Assembly (NCBI GenBank): GCA_902168105.1
Contig: CABHOY010000026.1
Coordinates: 124,001 to 188,000 of the forward strand
Length of the DNA stretch: 64,000 nt
From: an uncultured Flavihumibacter sp.
GTDB taxonomy: Bacteria; Bacteroidota; Bacteroidia; Chitinophagales; Chitinophagaceae
Direction: 5' to 3'
Below, in pieces: positions 1 to 9,714 of the stretch (within the stretch, counting starts at the first letter, position 1; every line of letters begins with the position of its first letter). A program made the position numbers and the translations under genes. A model generated the notes under the pieces. The model worked only from the letters and a program-made list of their open reading frames with translations. It had not been told where the DNA came from and searched no databases.

Positions 1-254
1 GTACAGATGACGCTACCACTGTTTATTTTAATGTAAATAACGGTTGCGGACAGTTTCATAAGTTTAATGAAAAGAAAAGCGGTAATACACGTACCATCAC
101 TGTAGAAGCGGTATATAAAGGATGTATGTGTACGATGGATATTCCTGAAAGGAAAACGTCTTACAAATTAACAGAAAAAACGCCCGGTACTTATTACCTG
201 AAATTTGTCTCCGGAGAAAATGATTATCAGATAGATACTATCATTGTTAAATAA
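1..254 (+). CDS. C-terminal part of an unknown, probably exported protein
   Basis: The frame beginning at base 3 is open from the left edge to TAA at 252-254, giving about 83 residues of a protein whose start lies outside the window. The visible part has three cysteines (a GCGQ motif, then CMC) and alternating polar and beta-branched residues, as in small beta-sandwich lipoproteins of Bacteroidota. A terminator follows 10 bases after the stop, which supports this being a real 3' end. No family is recognised and the exported location is inference. Confidence 0.6.
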   Translation, partial: TDDATTVYFNVNNGCGQFHKFNEKKSGNTRTITVEAVYKGCMCTMDIPERKTSYKLTEKTPGTYYLKFVSGENDYQIDTIIVK

Positions 255-263
255 AAGCGAAAG

Positions 264-291
264 GCGTCTCTTAAACGGGACGCTTTTTTTT
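264..291 (+). terminator. Rho-independent terminator after the left-edge gene
   Basis: A 7-bp stem (264-270 with 277-283, one G-T pair) with a 6-base loop is followed by eight T residues at 284-291. It sits 10 bases after the stop of the left-edge gene. Confidence 0.8.
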
Positions 292-521
292 GTAAGATTA
301 TTTTGATATGTTTTTTTTGCTCCCTTTATCAAATAACCGATTATATTCCTAATTTAGAGCTCGCCATATCGAGAACCGTGTTTAATAACAGTGAAACCCG
401 CTATACCTGCAATCAATCAGTTGTTTATGTAAGTAGTACTGGAATTAGCTATTTCAGATAGAGAGTGCTTTTTATTTCATAACCCGAATCATTTAACCAT
501 TACAAATCTCAATCCTTCAGA

Positions 522-3500
522 ATGTTAAGACATTTAAACCAACGACGTCTGGGCGTAATACTTATTACTGCCATTACTTTTTTATTACCGGCTGCCAGCT
601 CTGCACAGACCAGAGTATCCTGCCTGGGCGCCAGCGTTGCGGCCGGGTATGGTGTAGCGCCGTCGGAGGCGTACCCCAGCCAGTTAGGCCTTATTCTTGG
701 CAATGGCTTTAACGTGAGCAATTTTGGAGAGAGCGGCTCCACCCTCATTGAAAGAGCAGATTTCCCCTATGTAGAGCGGCCGAATTATCCGCGCGCCCTT
801 GCTTCCAGTCCGAATATAGTGACCATTGAACTGGGGTCAAATGACAGTAAACCTTATAACTGGGCTTTTAAGGCTGACTTCATTGCTGACTACAGCAAAC
901 TGATTGACACTTTCCGCTCATTGCCTTCGCATCCGGTTATCTATATCTGTTTGCCAGTGCCTGCATACTCAGGTAATTTCGACCTGAGTAACGAGATCAT
1001 TTCTAACGAAATGATCCCACTGATACGGATCGTCGCTGCACAGAAGAACGTGCGCCTGATCGACCTGAATACGCCCTTGCAGAATCATCCCGACTGGTAC
1101 CAGAGTGATGGCATCCATCCTAACGCCACAGGCGCCCGTCGCATTGCAGAAGTGATAGCTACTGAGCTGGCGGCACCTGCCAATCTTACGGCGGCTGTTG
1201 TTTCAAAAAACCAGATCAATCTGAACTGGACCGACAGGACCAATGAAACCAATTTTAAGATCCAACGTAGTACTGACAGCCTTACGTGGACTGATCTTGC
1301 TACCGTACCTGCCAATACGACCAGTTACCAGAACACAGGACTGACAGCGACTACCCGTTATTATTACCGGGTATCTGCAACGATCTCTATTGGTAACTCC
1401 AGCTTCTCGAATGTAGTATCAGCTTCGACTGCAGCCGGTGCACAGATACCTGTTATCACAAGTGGCACGACAGCCACAACTACGGCAGGCGCTTCTTTTC
1501 TGTATACTATCACTGCGACCAATTCGCCGCAAACCTATAATGCTACCGGTTTACCGGAGGGACTTAACATTAACGGTCAGACTGGCGTGATCAGTGGAAG
1601 GTCTTTGTCATCCGGCCTTTTTAATGTTGCCATATCCGCCAGCAATGCTGATGGTACAGCGTTTAAAAATCTGCAGCTAACTATTAACATACCAGCAGCT
1701 CAATTGCCTTTTAATGGTAGCCCGCTTGCAATACCCGGTAAAATCGAGGCGGAAGAATATGATAAAGGCGGACAGGGTATCGCCTACAGTGATACCGATA
1801 GCACCAATAACGGTGGCTTGTTCAGACCAGCCGAAGGTGTGGACCTTGAGGCCTGTTCCGAAGGCGGCTACGATCAAGGTTACACACTTGCGGGAGAATG
1901 GGCTAAATACACAGTGAATGTTACTGCTACCGGTTCTTATACATTGCAGGCAAGACTAGCGGCTCCAGGTGTTGGCGGGCTTTTCCATGTAGAACTGGAC
2001 GGCGTAAATATATCAGGAGCATTTGTTGTACCAAATACTACTGGCTATCAGTGGGGTACTGCAACAGTAGTTACACCGGTACTGTCTACAGGTAAACACG
2101 TATTACGTGTAATAATCGATGCAGGTGGCTTTAATATCAACTACCTGAACTTCACTGTAAACAATCCTGTGATACAACATCCGGACACCATAAGAGGTAT
2201 TATCGTCACTCCTTTTGCCGATACAGTGAGGGCATTGTTTAACCCGGTCAGCTTTGCTGCAACAGGTTTACCTGCCGGATTAAGTATCAACACAAACACG
2301 GGAGTTATTTCCGGCACACCAACACAGGCCGGCAATTTCAGTGTAAATCTGAGTGCTACCAACATCAGCGGTAGCGGTTCTAAAACTGTCATCTTCGCTA
2401 TTCAGGGAACTACTCCATTCAAAGGTTCTCCGATTAACCTGCCAGGTAAACTGGAAGTGGAAGACTATGATCTCGGCGGACAGAATGTTGCTTATAATGA
2501 TTTTGACGCTAACAATCATTCAGGTCAGTACCGCCCTACAGAAGGAGTAGATGTAGAAGGTTGTGGTGAAGGAGGATATGATATCGGAGGTATCTCTGCC
2601 GGAGAATGGGAGAACTATACTGTTAATATTACACAATCGGGTACCTACACTTTACAGGCACGCGTAGCATCACCGAATTCGCAGAAGAGTTTCCATGTCG
2701 AACTGAATGGCAAGAATATCTCCGGCCCGATCAGCGTACCGAATACGGGGGACTGGCAGATATACCAGACCATATCAGTAACGACTCCCGCACTGACTAC
2801 AGGAAAGCAGACATTACGTATCGTGATGGATTCTGACGGCTTCAATATGAACTACCTGACATTTGTGAGCAATGAGAATCCTCAGGCGGGCTTCGCCTTG
2901 CCAGGTCGTGTAGAAGCGGAAGACTATGTCAATATGTTTGGCATTCAGCTGGAAGGCACCGGCGATATAAACGGTTCACAGAATGTAGGTTTTATTGATG
3001 CAAACGACTGGATGGATTACAAAGTAACCGTACAATCGGCAGGCGTCTATAAATTCAACTTCAGGGTAGCAAGTCCTGGCGGCGGACAACTTCAGCTTCG
3101 TTCCGGCAGTACGACACTTGCAACTGTGAATATTCCTTCAACTGGTGGTTGGCAAACATGGCAGACATTGTCTGCTAATGTAAACCTGCAGGCAGGCAAT
3201 CAGACTTTACGCATATTTGCTGGTACTGGCGGCTGGAATATCAACTGGTTTGAAGCGACACAGGATTCAAGCAGCCGTCCTGCGGCGCTTGCGTTTACCT
3301 CTCTTGATAATATGAGCTTTGATAAAGAAGGCGATGTAACTGTTAATGTTTATCCAAATCCTACGGAAGGAGTTTTAACAGTTGATCTGCCTGAATTAAA
3401 GACGAAAGGGAAGGGGACGTATGTTGTTTATAACAAGGTTACTGGATTGCAGTTCACAGTGCCTTCTTATAACAATGTGCTGGATGTGAGCAGGCTGCCT

Positions 3501-3569
3501 TCAGGTGTGTATGTTGTTGGGTTTAATGTGCATCAGAAGCGTGTGCAGAAGACGTTTGTGAAGTTGTAG
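522..3569 (+). CDS. Secreted SGNH/GDSL esterase with FN3, Ig-like and CBM6-like modules and a T9SS sorting tail
   Basis: 1015 residues. A signal peptide covers about residues 1-29 and ends in SSAQ. The SGNH-hydrolase domain (about 30-215) shows block I GAS with Ser38, block III GSND with Asn107, and block V DGIHP with Asp196 and His199, so the catalytic set looks complete. A fibronectin-III module follows (about 217-305), then two Ig-like putative-cell-adhesion modules, two closely similar CBM6-like modules (each starting with an LPGK(I/L)E(A/V)E motif) and a third CBM6-like module (about 795-900). The end (about 935-1015) carries the YPNPTEG signature of type A T9SS sorting domains. The expected role is deacetylation or de-esterification of plant or fungal polysaccharide outside the cell, with the substrate unknown. 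The gene stands alone between terminators. GAS instead of GDS at block I is a tolerated variant. Confidence 0.88.
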   Translation: MLRHLNQRRLGVILITAITFLLPAASSAQTRVSCLGASVAAGYGVAPSEAYPSQLGLILGNGFNVSNFGESGSTLIERADFPYVERPNYPRALASSPNIVTIELGSNDSKPYNWAFKADFIADYSKLIDTFRSLPSHPVIYICLPVPAYSGNFDLSNEIISNEMIPLIRIVAAQKNVRLIDLNTPLQNHPDWYQSDGIHPNATGARRIAEVIATELAAPANLTAAVVSKNQINLNWTDRTNETNFKIQRSTDSLTWTDLATVPANTTSYQNTGLTATTRYYYRVSATISIGNSSFSNVVSASTAAGAQIPVITSGTTATTTAGASFLYTITATNSPQTYNATGLPEGLNINGQTGVISGRSLSSGLFNVAISASNADGTAFKNLQLTINIPAAQLPFNGSPLAIPGKIEAEEYDKGGQGIAYSDTDSTNNGGLFRPAEGVDLEACSEGGYDQGYTLAGEWAKYTVNVTATGSYTLQARLAAPGVGGLFHVELDGVNISGAFVVPNTTGYQWGTATVVTPVLSTGKHVLRVIIDAGGFNINYLNFTVNNPVIQHPDTIRGIIVTPFADTVRALFNPVSFAATGLPAGLSINTNTGVISGTPTQAGNFSVNLSATNISGSGSKTVIFAIQGTTPFKGSPINLPGKLEVEDYDLGGQNVAYNDFDANNHSGQYRPTEGVDVEGCGEGGYDIGGISAGEWENYTVNITQSGTYTLQARVASPNSQKSFHVELNGKNISGPISVPNTGDWQIYQTISVTTPALTTGKQTLRIVMDSDGFNMNYLTFVSNENPQAGFALPGRVEAEDYVNMFGIQLEGTGDINGSQNVGFIDANDWMDYKVTVQSAGVYKFNFRVASPGGGQLQLRSGSTTLATVNIPSTGGWQTWQTLSANVNLQAGNQTLRIFAGTGGWNINWFEATQDSSSRPAALAFTSLDNMSFDKEGDVTVNVYPNPTEGVLTVDLPELKTKGKGTYVVYNKVTGLQFTVPSYNNVLDVSRLPSGVYVVGFNVHQKRVQKTFVKL

Positions 3570-3578
3570 GAGTTTGAC

Positions 3579-3627
3579 ATAATAAATGGGGTGTCTTCCA
3601 ATGACAGGAGGACACCCCATTTATTAT
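3579..3627. terminator. Bidirectional terminator between convergent genes
   Basis: A perfect 17-bp inverted repeat (3579-3595 with 3611-3627) with a 15-base loop lies between the esterase stop and the stop of the small minus-strand gene. Both flanks are A/T-rich, so it can end transcription from either side. Confidence 0.8.
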
Positions 3628-3636
3628 ACAAGAGCT

Positions 3637-3855
3637 TTAATATGATCTTCTTTGATCCATTTTTTTATGCAAAAATTCTTCAGGAATAGGACATCGCGCT
3701 AATGTTGCTTTTGCCTCTTCATACTTTTTTCTTGTGAATGGATCTTTCAATGCTTCTTTGAGCGTCATACGGCGCAAGGGATTGCCCAACGAGCCATTGT
3801 CTCTAACAGATTTGCGAGTTCTTGCTTCTTGTTTTTTTGAGATTATTGTTTCCAT
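3637..3855 (-). CDS. Small basic hypothetical protein
   Basis: 72 residues starting at ATG 3855. It is rich in Lys, Arg and Glu and looks like a soluble helical protein: a basic N-terminus, then a segment beginning MTLKEAL and a C-terminal part containing CPIPEEF. No signal peptide or membrane segment is visible and no family is recognised. It is supported as a gene by its own bidirectional terminator 10 bases after the stop and by the A/T-rich leader upstream of its start. It does not overlap any better candidate. Confidence 0.6.
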   Translation of the reverse strand: METIISKKQEARTRKSVRDNGSLGNPLRRMTLKEALKDPFTRKKYEEAKATLARCPIPEEFLHKKMDQRRSY

Positions 3856-3965
3856 GAATGATAATTAAAAATTTATTGTAAATAAATAATGATCTAAATG
3901 GATTTCACAGGTTTTTACATTGACAATGGTTCGTTCACTCTGAACATATGATGACAATAAAAACA

Positions 3966-4005
3966 CGCAGCCCCTGACTAGTTACAATCAGGGGCTGCGC
4001 GTTTT
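3966..4005. terminator. Strong hairpin terminator, second in tandem after the minus-strand operon
   Basis: A perfect 12-bp GC-rich stem (3966-3977 with 3988-3999) has a 10-base loop. T runs follow on both strands (TTTT at 4002-4005 on plus; five T on minus at 3959-3963). It lies downstream of the SusC/SusD operon, behind the terminator at 4071-4099, and upstream of the small gene ending at 3637, so it may insulate that gene. Confidence 0.7.
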
Positions 4006-4063
4006 CTATATCACTAAGTTACACATTTTCTTATGTCCTCAAAATGTTCTTCAACTTTTTTTT

Positions 4064-4099
4064 AAAAAAGAAGGGATGAAGTGCGAAACCTCATCCCTT
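4064..4099 (-). terminator. Terminator of the GH31-SusC-SusD operon
   Basis: The 9-bp stem is 4071-4079 with 4091-4099. On the minus strand it is followed by a long T-rich run (complement of the A run at 4064-4070 and the bases beyond). It lies 27 bases after the stop of the last gene of the operon. Confidence 0.7.
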
Positions 4100-4125
4100 T
4101 TTTCTTCCATCTTAAATCCCGAAAA

Positions 4126-4890
4126 CTAATAATTATATCCCTTCCTTTTGTACATCCAGATGTTTCTCCAGCCATCACCCTGCTGTGCCAGTGTGAGTTC
4201 GTCGGCAGTAAGTTTTACGATCACGTATGTAACTTTACCACCGAGGCTGATGTCACTACCTGTTATCTTCAATGTCTTATTTAAAGTATCGAGTTCAAAT
4301 AGTGCTTTCTTCGCAACACCTGCATGTGTGAAGGTATAATTCTTAGCGCCGTTCAGGTCAAAGGTCATTTCATCCGCTGCGACGCCCTGTTCAGTGAGAT
4401 AAGCTATACCGTTCTGCCACCACTCAGGTGCTGTTGCTCCGCCCGAGCCGTTTCCATAACAGATACCTCCGGGAATGTCCGATGCCCATACCCATGTTTT
4501 GCCTTCCAATGCATTGGCTAATAAGTTCCACATAGGACTGGCAAAATATTCAGGATCATTTTCTGATACTGAAATGTTTGTAGAATCTGCCAGTGGTCCG
4601 CCCGGAGTATAGATCGTGTAGCGGATCGTATAGTCGCCCGCGAAAGGGAGGTTGATGGTGTCTAGTTTCTTTTTGGAGAAACCACCGGTATATTCCCAGT
4701 AGGGGATATAACTGCCAGTAGTAAGACTGTTCAACATTACTATATTGTCATGTCCCTGTTCCTGTGTAACGGAAAACTTCACGTCACTTTTCGGAATGGA
4801 CGGTCCGCCGAGGCTCTCTTCGTCTTCCTTTGTACAGGATACCAGCATGGCCGATAGTGCAAGCAGGGATAAGGTGATAAACTTTTTCAT
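4126..4890 (-). CDS. SusE/F-like surface glycan-binding lipoprotein
   Basis: 254 residues from the chosen start. The frame opens at ATG 4917, overlapping the SusD stop as TAATG, but the ATG at 4890 directly precedes a lipoprotein signal (MKKFITLSLLALSAMLVSC) and is preferred. The mature protein begins with an acidic stretch after the lipid-anchored Cys, which in this phylum often marks surface export. A PKD/Ig-like domain follows (about 30-115), then a C-terminal beta-rich domain with many Trp and Tyr (PEWWQNG, WRNIWMYKRK) that could stack on sugars. Being last in a SusC/SusD operon and lacking catalytic motifs, it is best read as the accessory glycan-binding lipoprotein of the transport complex. 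The sequence itself does not identify its ligand. Confidence 0.75.
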   Translation of the reverse strand: MKKFITLSLLALSAMLVSCTKEDEESLGGPSIPKSDVKFSVTQEQGHDNIVMLNSLTTGSYIPYWEYTGGFSKKKLDTINLPFAGDYTIRYTIYTPGGPLADSTNISVSENDPEYFASPMWNLLANALEGKTWVWASDIPGGICYGNGSGGATAPEWWQNGIAYLTEQGVAADEMTFDLNGAKNYTFTHAGVAKKALFELDTLNKTLKITGSDISLGGKVTYVIVKLTADELTLAQQGDGWRNIWMYKRKGYNY

Positions 4891-4916
4891 AATGCAGTTT
4901 TTTGAATGATTCGACA

Positions 4917-6482
4917 TTAGTTAGCCCAGCCGGGATTTTGTTTGTAGGTACCGCTCGATAAATTGATCTCCTGTTCCGGGATCTTGAACAATCCCATTGT
5001 TTCAGTACGGAAACCCACATCGAACTGGTTGTCAGTAACGTCATTGTCTATTGCTGCTTTGGCAACACTTAAACCCTGACGTAACAGGTCCCAGTAGCGT
5101 AATCCTTCCAATGCAAATTCCAGGCGGCGTTCTTCCATGATCAGCTTTTTGCCATTAGCATCAGCCGTCAGCGTTTTACGGCTGGTGGTGTTCAGGAATG
5201 CCCTGTCACGTACCTGGTTGTAATAGTTCTGCGCTTTGGAGAGATCGCCGTCAAGATTCAGTTCTGCCGCCATCAGCAGTACGTCGGAGTAACGGATGAT
5301 CACATCGTCAAAAAAGTTGTCGATCTGGAAGTTACCTCCCTTGCTATCTGCATTGCCATCATTCAACGGCATATATTTTTTCCAGAAATAACCGGTATAC
5401 TGAGACTGGTCGCCAATAGCATATGCGGTGAGGTTTTCATCCTCAATAGAAATGATGCTGGCATTTCTGCGTGTGTCAGCGCCGTCGTAGGCATTCCACA
5501 GTTTACTGGTTACAGTACCGGCGCCCCAACCTTTATAGTAAGGATTGAGCACCTGACTACGGATACCAATATCCACCTGCATACGGTTGCCATTATGTTG
5601 GTCCCAGTTGCCCAGACCCTTGTAAGTAAACTTGATAGACCAGATCGTTTCTTTATTGTCTTCTCCTGCGAAGGAACGGCCCGAAGCCTGCCATAAGCGA
5701 GGGAAGCTGTCTACCAATCCATAGCCACTTGCGTTGATGATGTTATCAAGATAGCCCAACACCTGTGTTTTGGTAACGACACCTGCCAGGTCCTGCTGAC
5801 CGTAATAACCGGTATAATACAGGTATACACGTCCTAATAGTGCCTGTGCAGCCCATTTGGTAGCCCGGCCATAGTTGTTAGGTGAAATACCCTGGTAAGC
5901 AGTCGCAGGCAGATTATTCGCTGCGTATTGCAGGTCTTCTGCTATCTGTTTATACACTTCTGCAGGAGTGGCCTGTGGCATATTGTATTCAGATACCGTC
6001 AGCGGTTTGGTAGCCAGCGGAATGTTACCGAATACACGCACCAGGTCAAAGTAGAAGTAAGCTCTCAGGTAACGGGCTTCTGCAGCGTAGGTAGTTTTAA
6101 GTGTGCTGTCAGCACCCCAGTTAACACCGTCGATCTTAGACAGCAGCACATTCGCCCTGTAAATGCCGGTGTAATATTTCTGCCAGATGCCCAGGTTCAT
6201 ATTAGACGCCTCCTGGAAGCGGTCCCATTGTTTCCATACCAGGTCAGAGGTACCGCCACCTCCGAAGCAGTTATCACTGGCCAGTTCGGATACAAGATGG
6301 ATATTATCATAATCACCGATATTCAGTTGATTATATACCGCTACCAGTGCCTGTAAGGCCTGTGTGGGCGTCTGATAGAAGGAGGTTTCCGTCTGTTCGT
6401 CGACAGGGGAAAGCTCCAGGAAGTCTTTGCTGCAGGCAGCAAAGAGTGCGATTGCTATGATGGATGCGAAGATCTTTTTCAT
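4917..6482 (-). CDS. SusD/RagB family nutrient-binding outer-membrane lipoprotein
   Basis: 521 residues. The N-terminal signal ends with a lipobox at AACS, so the protein is lipid-anchored. The sequence has the usual SusD layout: an N-terminal SusD-like region beginning LELSPVDEQTETSFY, TPR-like helices with AEARYLRAYFYFDLVRVFG, and a C-terminal RagB region with MEERRLEFALEGLRYWDLLRQG. The end, KQNPGWAN, is typical. It lies 18 bases after the SusC gene and overlaps the next frame at TAATG. Its role is to bind glycan at the cell surface and act as the lid of the SusC transporter. The length is normal for the family. Confidence 0.95.
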   Translation of the reverse strand: MKKIFASIIAIALFAACSKDFLELSPVDEQTETSFYQTPTQALQALVAVYNQLNIGDYDNIHLVSELASDNCFGGGGTSDLVWKQWDRFQEASNMNLGIWQKYYTGIYRANVLLSKIDGVNWGADSTLKTTYAAEARYLRAYFYFDLVRVFGNIPLATKPLTVSEYNMPQATPAEVYKQIAEDLQYAANNLPATAYQGISPNNYGRATKWAAQALLGRVYLYYTGYYGQQDLAGVVTKTQVLGYLDNIINASGYGLVDSFPRLWQASGRSFAGEDNKETIWSIKFTYKGLGNWDQHNGNRMQVDIGIRSQVLNPYYKGWGAGTVTSKLWNAYDGADTRRNASIISIEDENLTAYAIGDQSQYTGYFWKKYMPLNDGNADSKGGNFQIDNFFDDVIIRYSDVLLMAAELNLDGDLSKAQNYYNQVRDRAFLNTTSRKTLTADANGKKLIMEERRLEFALEGLRYWDLLRQGLSVAKAAIDNDVTDNQFDVGFRTETMGLFKIPEQEINLSSGTYKQNPGWAN

Positions 6483-6500
6483 GTGGAATGATTTACCGGA

Positions 6501-9500
6501 TTAGAATTTAACGTTCAGACCTACCAGCACTGTTTTAGGTTGCGGATACGTACCCAGGTCTACGCCGGAAGCCCAGCCGGTCGGGCCATAACCTACTTCA
6601 GGATCTACGCCTTTATAAGGAGTAAAGGTGAACAGGTTAGTGGCTGAAACGTACAATCTCAACTGCTGTAAAGGCAATGTGTGTAATACCTTTTTGAAAT
6701 CATATCCCAGGTTCAGGCTTTTCACACGCAGGAAAGAGGCATTGTGCACATACAGGTCGGAAGAACGGATCCAGTTCTGGTTCAGTTCTGCTCCATCTGT
6801 TACACGTGGAAGGCGGTTAGAGCTTCCTTCGCCTGTCCAGCGACCCAGTATTTCAGTCGTATAGTTGCTGAGCGGACGGGAGAAATCATGTGTACCATCC
6901 CATATCTGGTTGCCGTAGTTACCATACAGTGATGCAGAGAAATCGAAGCCTTTATATCCGAGGTTGATGTTAAAGCCATAGGTGAACTTCGGATAAGGAT
7001 TACCGATCTGTGTCTGGTCCTTGCTATCTATGATACCATCGCCATTCATGTCCTGGAAGCGTACATCGCCGGGGAGTGCGTTAGGTTGTATTTTCTTTCC
7101 ATCTTTAGACACATAGGACGCCACTTCATTTTCATTCTGGAAGATGCCAGCAGTTTTATATCCGTAGAAATATCCCATCGGGAAGCCTACCTGCGCACGA
7201 TAGAATTCAGGCATACTAGCAAAAGTGATGGCGGTAGCTCCATTGATGATCTTCTCCCGGTTAGGGATATCAGTGATCTCGTTACGGTTAATACCCACAT
7301 TACCATTTATGCCTACTGTCAGATCATGGAAGGTATGATTGTAACCCAGTGAAATTTCCACACCCTGGTTACGTACATTACCACCATTGATCAATACTGT
7401 CGCTGCACCGGAAACCGCAGGTACGTTAACAGGCACCAGCCAGTCTTTAGTAGTTTTGCGATATACATCTACCGTCAGATTGAAGTCTTTAAAGAGGTGT
7501 GCATCGATACCCACGTTGGCCTGTTCTGATGTTTCCCATTTCAGGTCGGGATTGGATATTTTTATAGGTGCTGCGCCGATGAAAGGAACATCGCCACTGC
7601 CAAAATAGTAACCCAGATATTGTGTAGAGATAGTTGACAGATACTGATAATATCCGGTAGGGAGGTTACCATTCTGTCCCCAGCCTGCACGTATTTTCAG
7701 GAAGTCAAGCCATGTTGGTTTGAAGAAGTCTTCGTTAGTAGGTACCCAACCAATAGAGAAAGAAGGGAAGCTCGCCCTGCGATTGTTCGGTCCAAAGCGG
7801 GATGACGCATCCGATCTTACCACAGCAGTGAACATATATTTGTCAGCATAAGAATAGCTGATACGTCCGAAATAGGAGTAGATGGTTGCAGAACTATCAG
7901 CGCCAAAGATACGTTGTGTACTGTCTGTCGTACCGTTGTCAATGACTGCATTGTCAAGACCTTCTTTGGTCAGGTCTTGTTTATAACCGTACAGGTAAGA
8001 TGTTTCTGTCTTGTTCGAGTTCATACCTGCCAGTACACCTACACTGTGTTTTCCGAATTCACGCTGGTAATTGATGGTGTTATCCCAGTTCCAGCTATGC
8101 GTACGGTAGATGCCTTGTGTGGCACGGGAATGTTCGTTAATAACATTGGTAGACAGGTTGTATGTCGGCAGGTAACTTCTTGCATCCCTGTTGCTGATGT
8201 CAATACCGAAATCCGTACGTATGGACAGTCCTTTGATAGGCGATACCTGCAGGTACGTATTACCCATGATACGGTCGGTCTTGTCTTTATTCTGGTTCTG
8301 ATAATCCAGCGTTGCTACAGGATTCGCTTCTTCTACATTGAAGTTGGATTTGGCGTAGTCGCCATTGGCGTCATATACCGGGAACAGCGGACTAACAGTG
8401 AACACTGAGCGTATAGCATTGCTGTAGATATTTCCTACACCGATACCTCTTTTACGGGATTGTGTATAGGTCAGGTTTTCACCGAATATGATAATGTCTT
8501 TGTACATCTTATGCTCGCTGTTCATGCGAAACGACAGCCTGTCAAATCTTGACTGGTCCTTTAGTCCGATGATACCTTCCTGTTCGGTGTAAGCAACGGA
8601 AGAAGAAAATACAGAGGTTTCATTTCCACCTGCAAAGGCCAGTGAATGGTTTTGCATAGGTGCTTTTTTATTGTAGATCGCTTCCTGCCAGTCAGTACCC
8701 TTACCTAGTTTGCCTAACTGGTCTACAGTGAAGTAAGGAAGGGAGCCCGAGTTAATGGCCATCTCATTCATGATCACGCCATAGTCATGCGCATTCAACA
8801 AGGATACTTTATGTGAAGGATTCTGTATACCGTAGTAGGAGTCGTAGGATATTTTCATATTTCCCGCACGGCCCTTACGTGTGGTGATCAGCACAACGCC
8901 ATTGGCAGCTCTTGCACCGTAGATGGCTGAAGATGCAGCATCTTTCAATACGTCCATAGCGGCAATATCTGAGGCGTTCAGGTAGCTGATGTCATAAGTA
9001 GGTACACCATCCACAATATATAAAGGGTCGGCATTACCAACAGTGCTTGTACCGCGGATGCGTACTTTCATGCTTTCTCCCGGTTGTGCGGAAGTGGCGG
9101 TGATCTGTACACCGGGTGTTTGTCCCTGTAACGCCTGATCCACCCGCAAGGCATGGTTCTGTTCCAGCTGTTGTGTATTGACATGGTCAATAGCACCTGT
9201 CACCAGTTTCTTCTTTTCGGTACCATAACCTACTACCACGATCTCGTCCAGGCCTGTGGCGCCTTCGGAAAGATTTACGCTGAGGGATGTTTTTCCTCTT
9301 GCAGAGATCACCTGTTTGCTGAAGCCTACCAGTGTCACTTCCAGAGAATCGCTATCGCTCACCTGTAGATTGAAGCCGCCGTTGGCATCGGTAATAGCGC
9401 CGTTATTGGTGCCTTTGATACGTACGCTGGCACCGGGTAGCGGACTATTGTCCTTACCGGTAGTTACCTTTCCGGAAAGGGCTCGTTTAGCTGTTTGTGC

Positions 9501-9614
9501 CATTGCCACGTTCGCGGGCAATAACATCGCTATTAGCAGCAGGCTGCTTAATCCGCATGAAACGGGGATCATGCAGGCAGTCACAAAATCTCTGATTTTG
9601 TAAGCAGTTTTCAT
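6501..9614 (-). CDS. SusC/RagA family TonB-linked outer-membrane transporter
   Basis: 1037 residues. A long N-terminal signal (about 1-40, ending AMAQ) is followed by a carboxypeptidase-regulatory-like domain (about 46-130), a Ton-box-like segment DEIVVVGYGT, and the plug domain (about 140-255) with the DPLYIVDGVP signature and the ANGVVLITTRKG motif. The rest is a 22-strand-type barrel ending VGLNVKF. It imports oligosaccharides across the outer membrane using TonB energy, with the following SusD as lid. It is the second gene of the operon that begins with GH31, 100 bases downstream of the GH31 stop. No STN domain is present, which fits HTCS rather than sigma/anti-sigma control. Confidence 0.95.
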   Translation of the reverse strand: MKTAYKIRDFVTACMIPVSCGLSSLLLIAMLLPANVAMAQTAKRALSGKVTTGKDNSPLPGASVRIKGTNNGAITDANGGFNLQVSDSDSLEVTLVGFSKQVISARGKTSLSVNLSEGATGLDEIVVVGYGTEKKKLVTGAIDHVNTQQLEQNHALRVDQALQGQTPGVQITATSAQPGESMKVRIRGTSTVGNADPLYIVDGVPTYDISYLNASDIAAMDVLKDAASSAIYGARAANGVVLITTRKGRAGNMKISYDSYYGIQNPSHKVSLLNAHDYGVIMNEMAINSGSLPYFTVDQLGKLGKGTDWQEAIYNKKAPMQNHSLAFAGGNETSVFSSSVAYTEQEGIIGLKDQSRFDRLSFRMNSEHKMYKDIIIFGENLTYTQSRKRGIGVGNIYSNAIRSVFTVSPLFPVYDANGDYAKSNFNVEEANPVATLDYQNQNKDKTDRIMGNTYLQVSPIKGLSIRTDFGIDISNRDARSYLPTYNLSTNVINEHSRATQGIYRTHSWNWDNTINYQREFGKHSVGVLAGMNSNKTETSYLYGYKQDLTKEGLDNAVIDNGTTDSTQRIFGADSSATIYSYFGRISYSYADKYMFTAVVRSDASSRFGPNNRRASFPSFSIGWVPTNEDFFKPTWLDFLKIRAGWGQNGNLPTGYYQYLSTISTQYLGYYFGSGDVPFIGAAPIKISNPDLKWETSEQANVGIDAHLFKDFNLTVDVYRKTTKDWLVPVNVPAVSGAATVLINGGNVRNQGVEISLGYNHTFHDLTVGINGNVGINRNEITDIPNREKIINGATAITFASMPEFYRAQVGFPMGYFYGYKTAGIFQNENEVASYVSKDGKKIQPNALPGDVRFQDMNGDGIIDSKDQTQIGNPYPKFTYGFNINLGYKGFDFSASLYGNYGNQIWDGTHDFSRPLSNYTTEILGRWTGEGSSNRLPRVTDGAELNQNWIRSSDLYVHNASFLRVKSLNLGYDFKKVLHTLPLQQLRLYVSATNLFTFTPYKGVDPEVGYGPTGWASGVDLGTYPQPKTVLVGLNVKF

Positions 9615-9660
9615 AATGTTAGAATGTTAGTTTACGGGATGTATTGTCTGATGGTCATAC

Positions 9661-9675
9661 GTGAATACTATTCAC
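9661..9675. promoter_or_regulatory. Short palindrome upstream of SusC
   Basis: GTGAAT-ACT-ATTCAC is a perfect 6-bp inverted repeat with a 3-base spacer, in the 100-bp gap between GH31 and SusC. It could be an operator or an mRNA processing hairpin. The short stem makes it weak evidence. Confidence 0.3.
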
Positions 9676-9714
9676 AACGTGTTAATTGCTAAAATTGCTT
9701 GATCATATGCGTGG

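Noticed and set aside
7914..8408. 164-codon open frame on the plus strand inside SusC
   Set aside because: It is antisense to a clear SusC barrel sequence, has no family features and no promoter or ribosome site of its own. It is explained as a shadow of the minus-strand gene.
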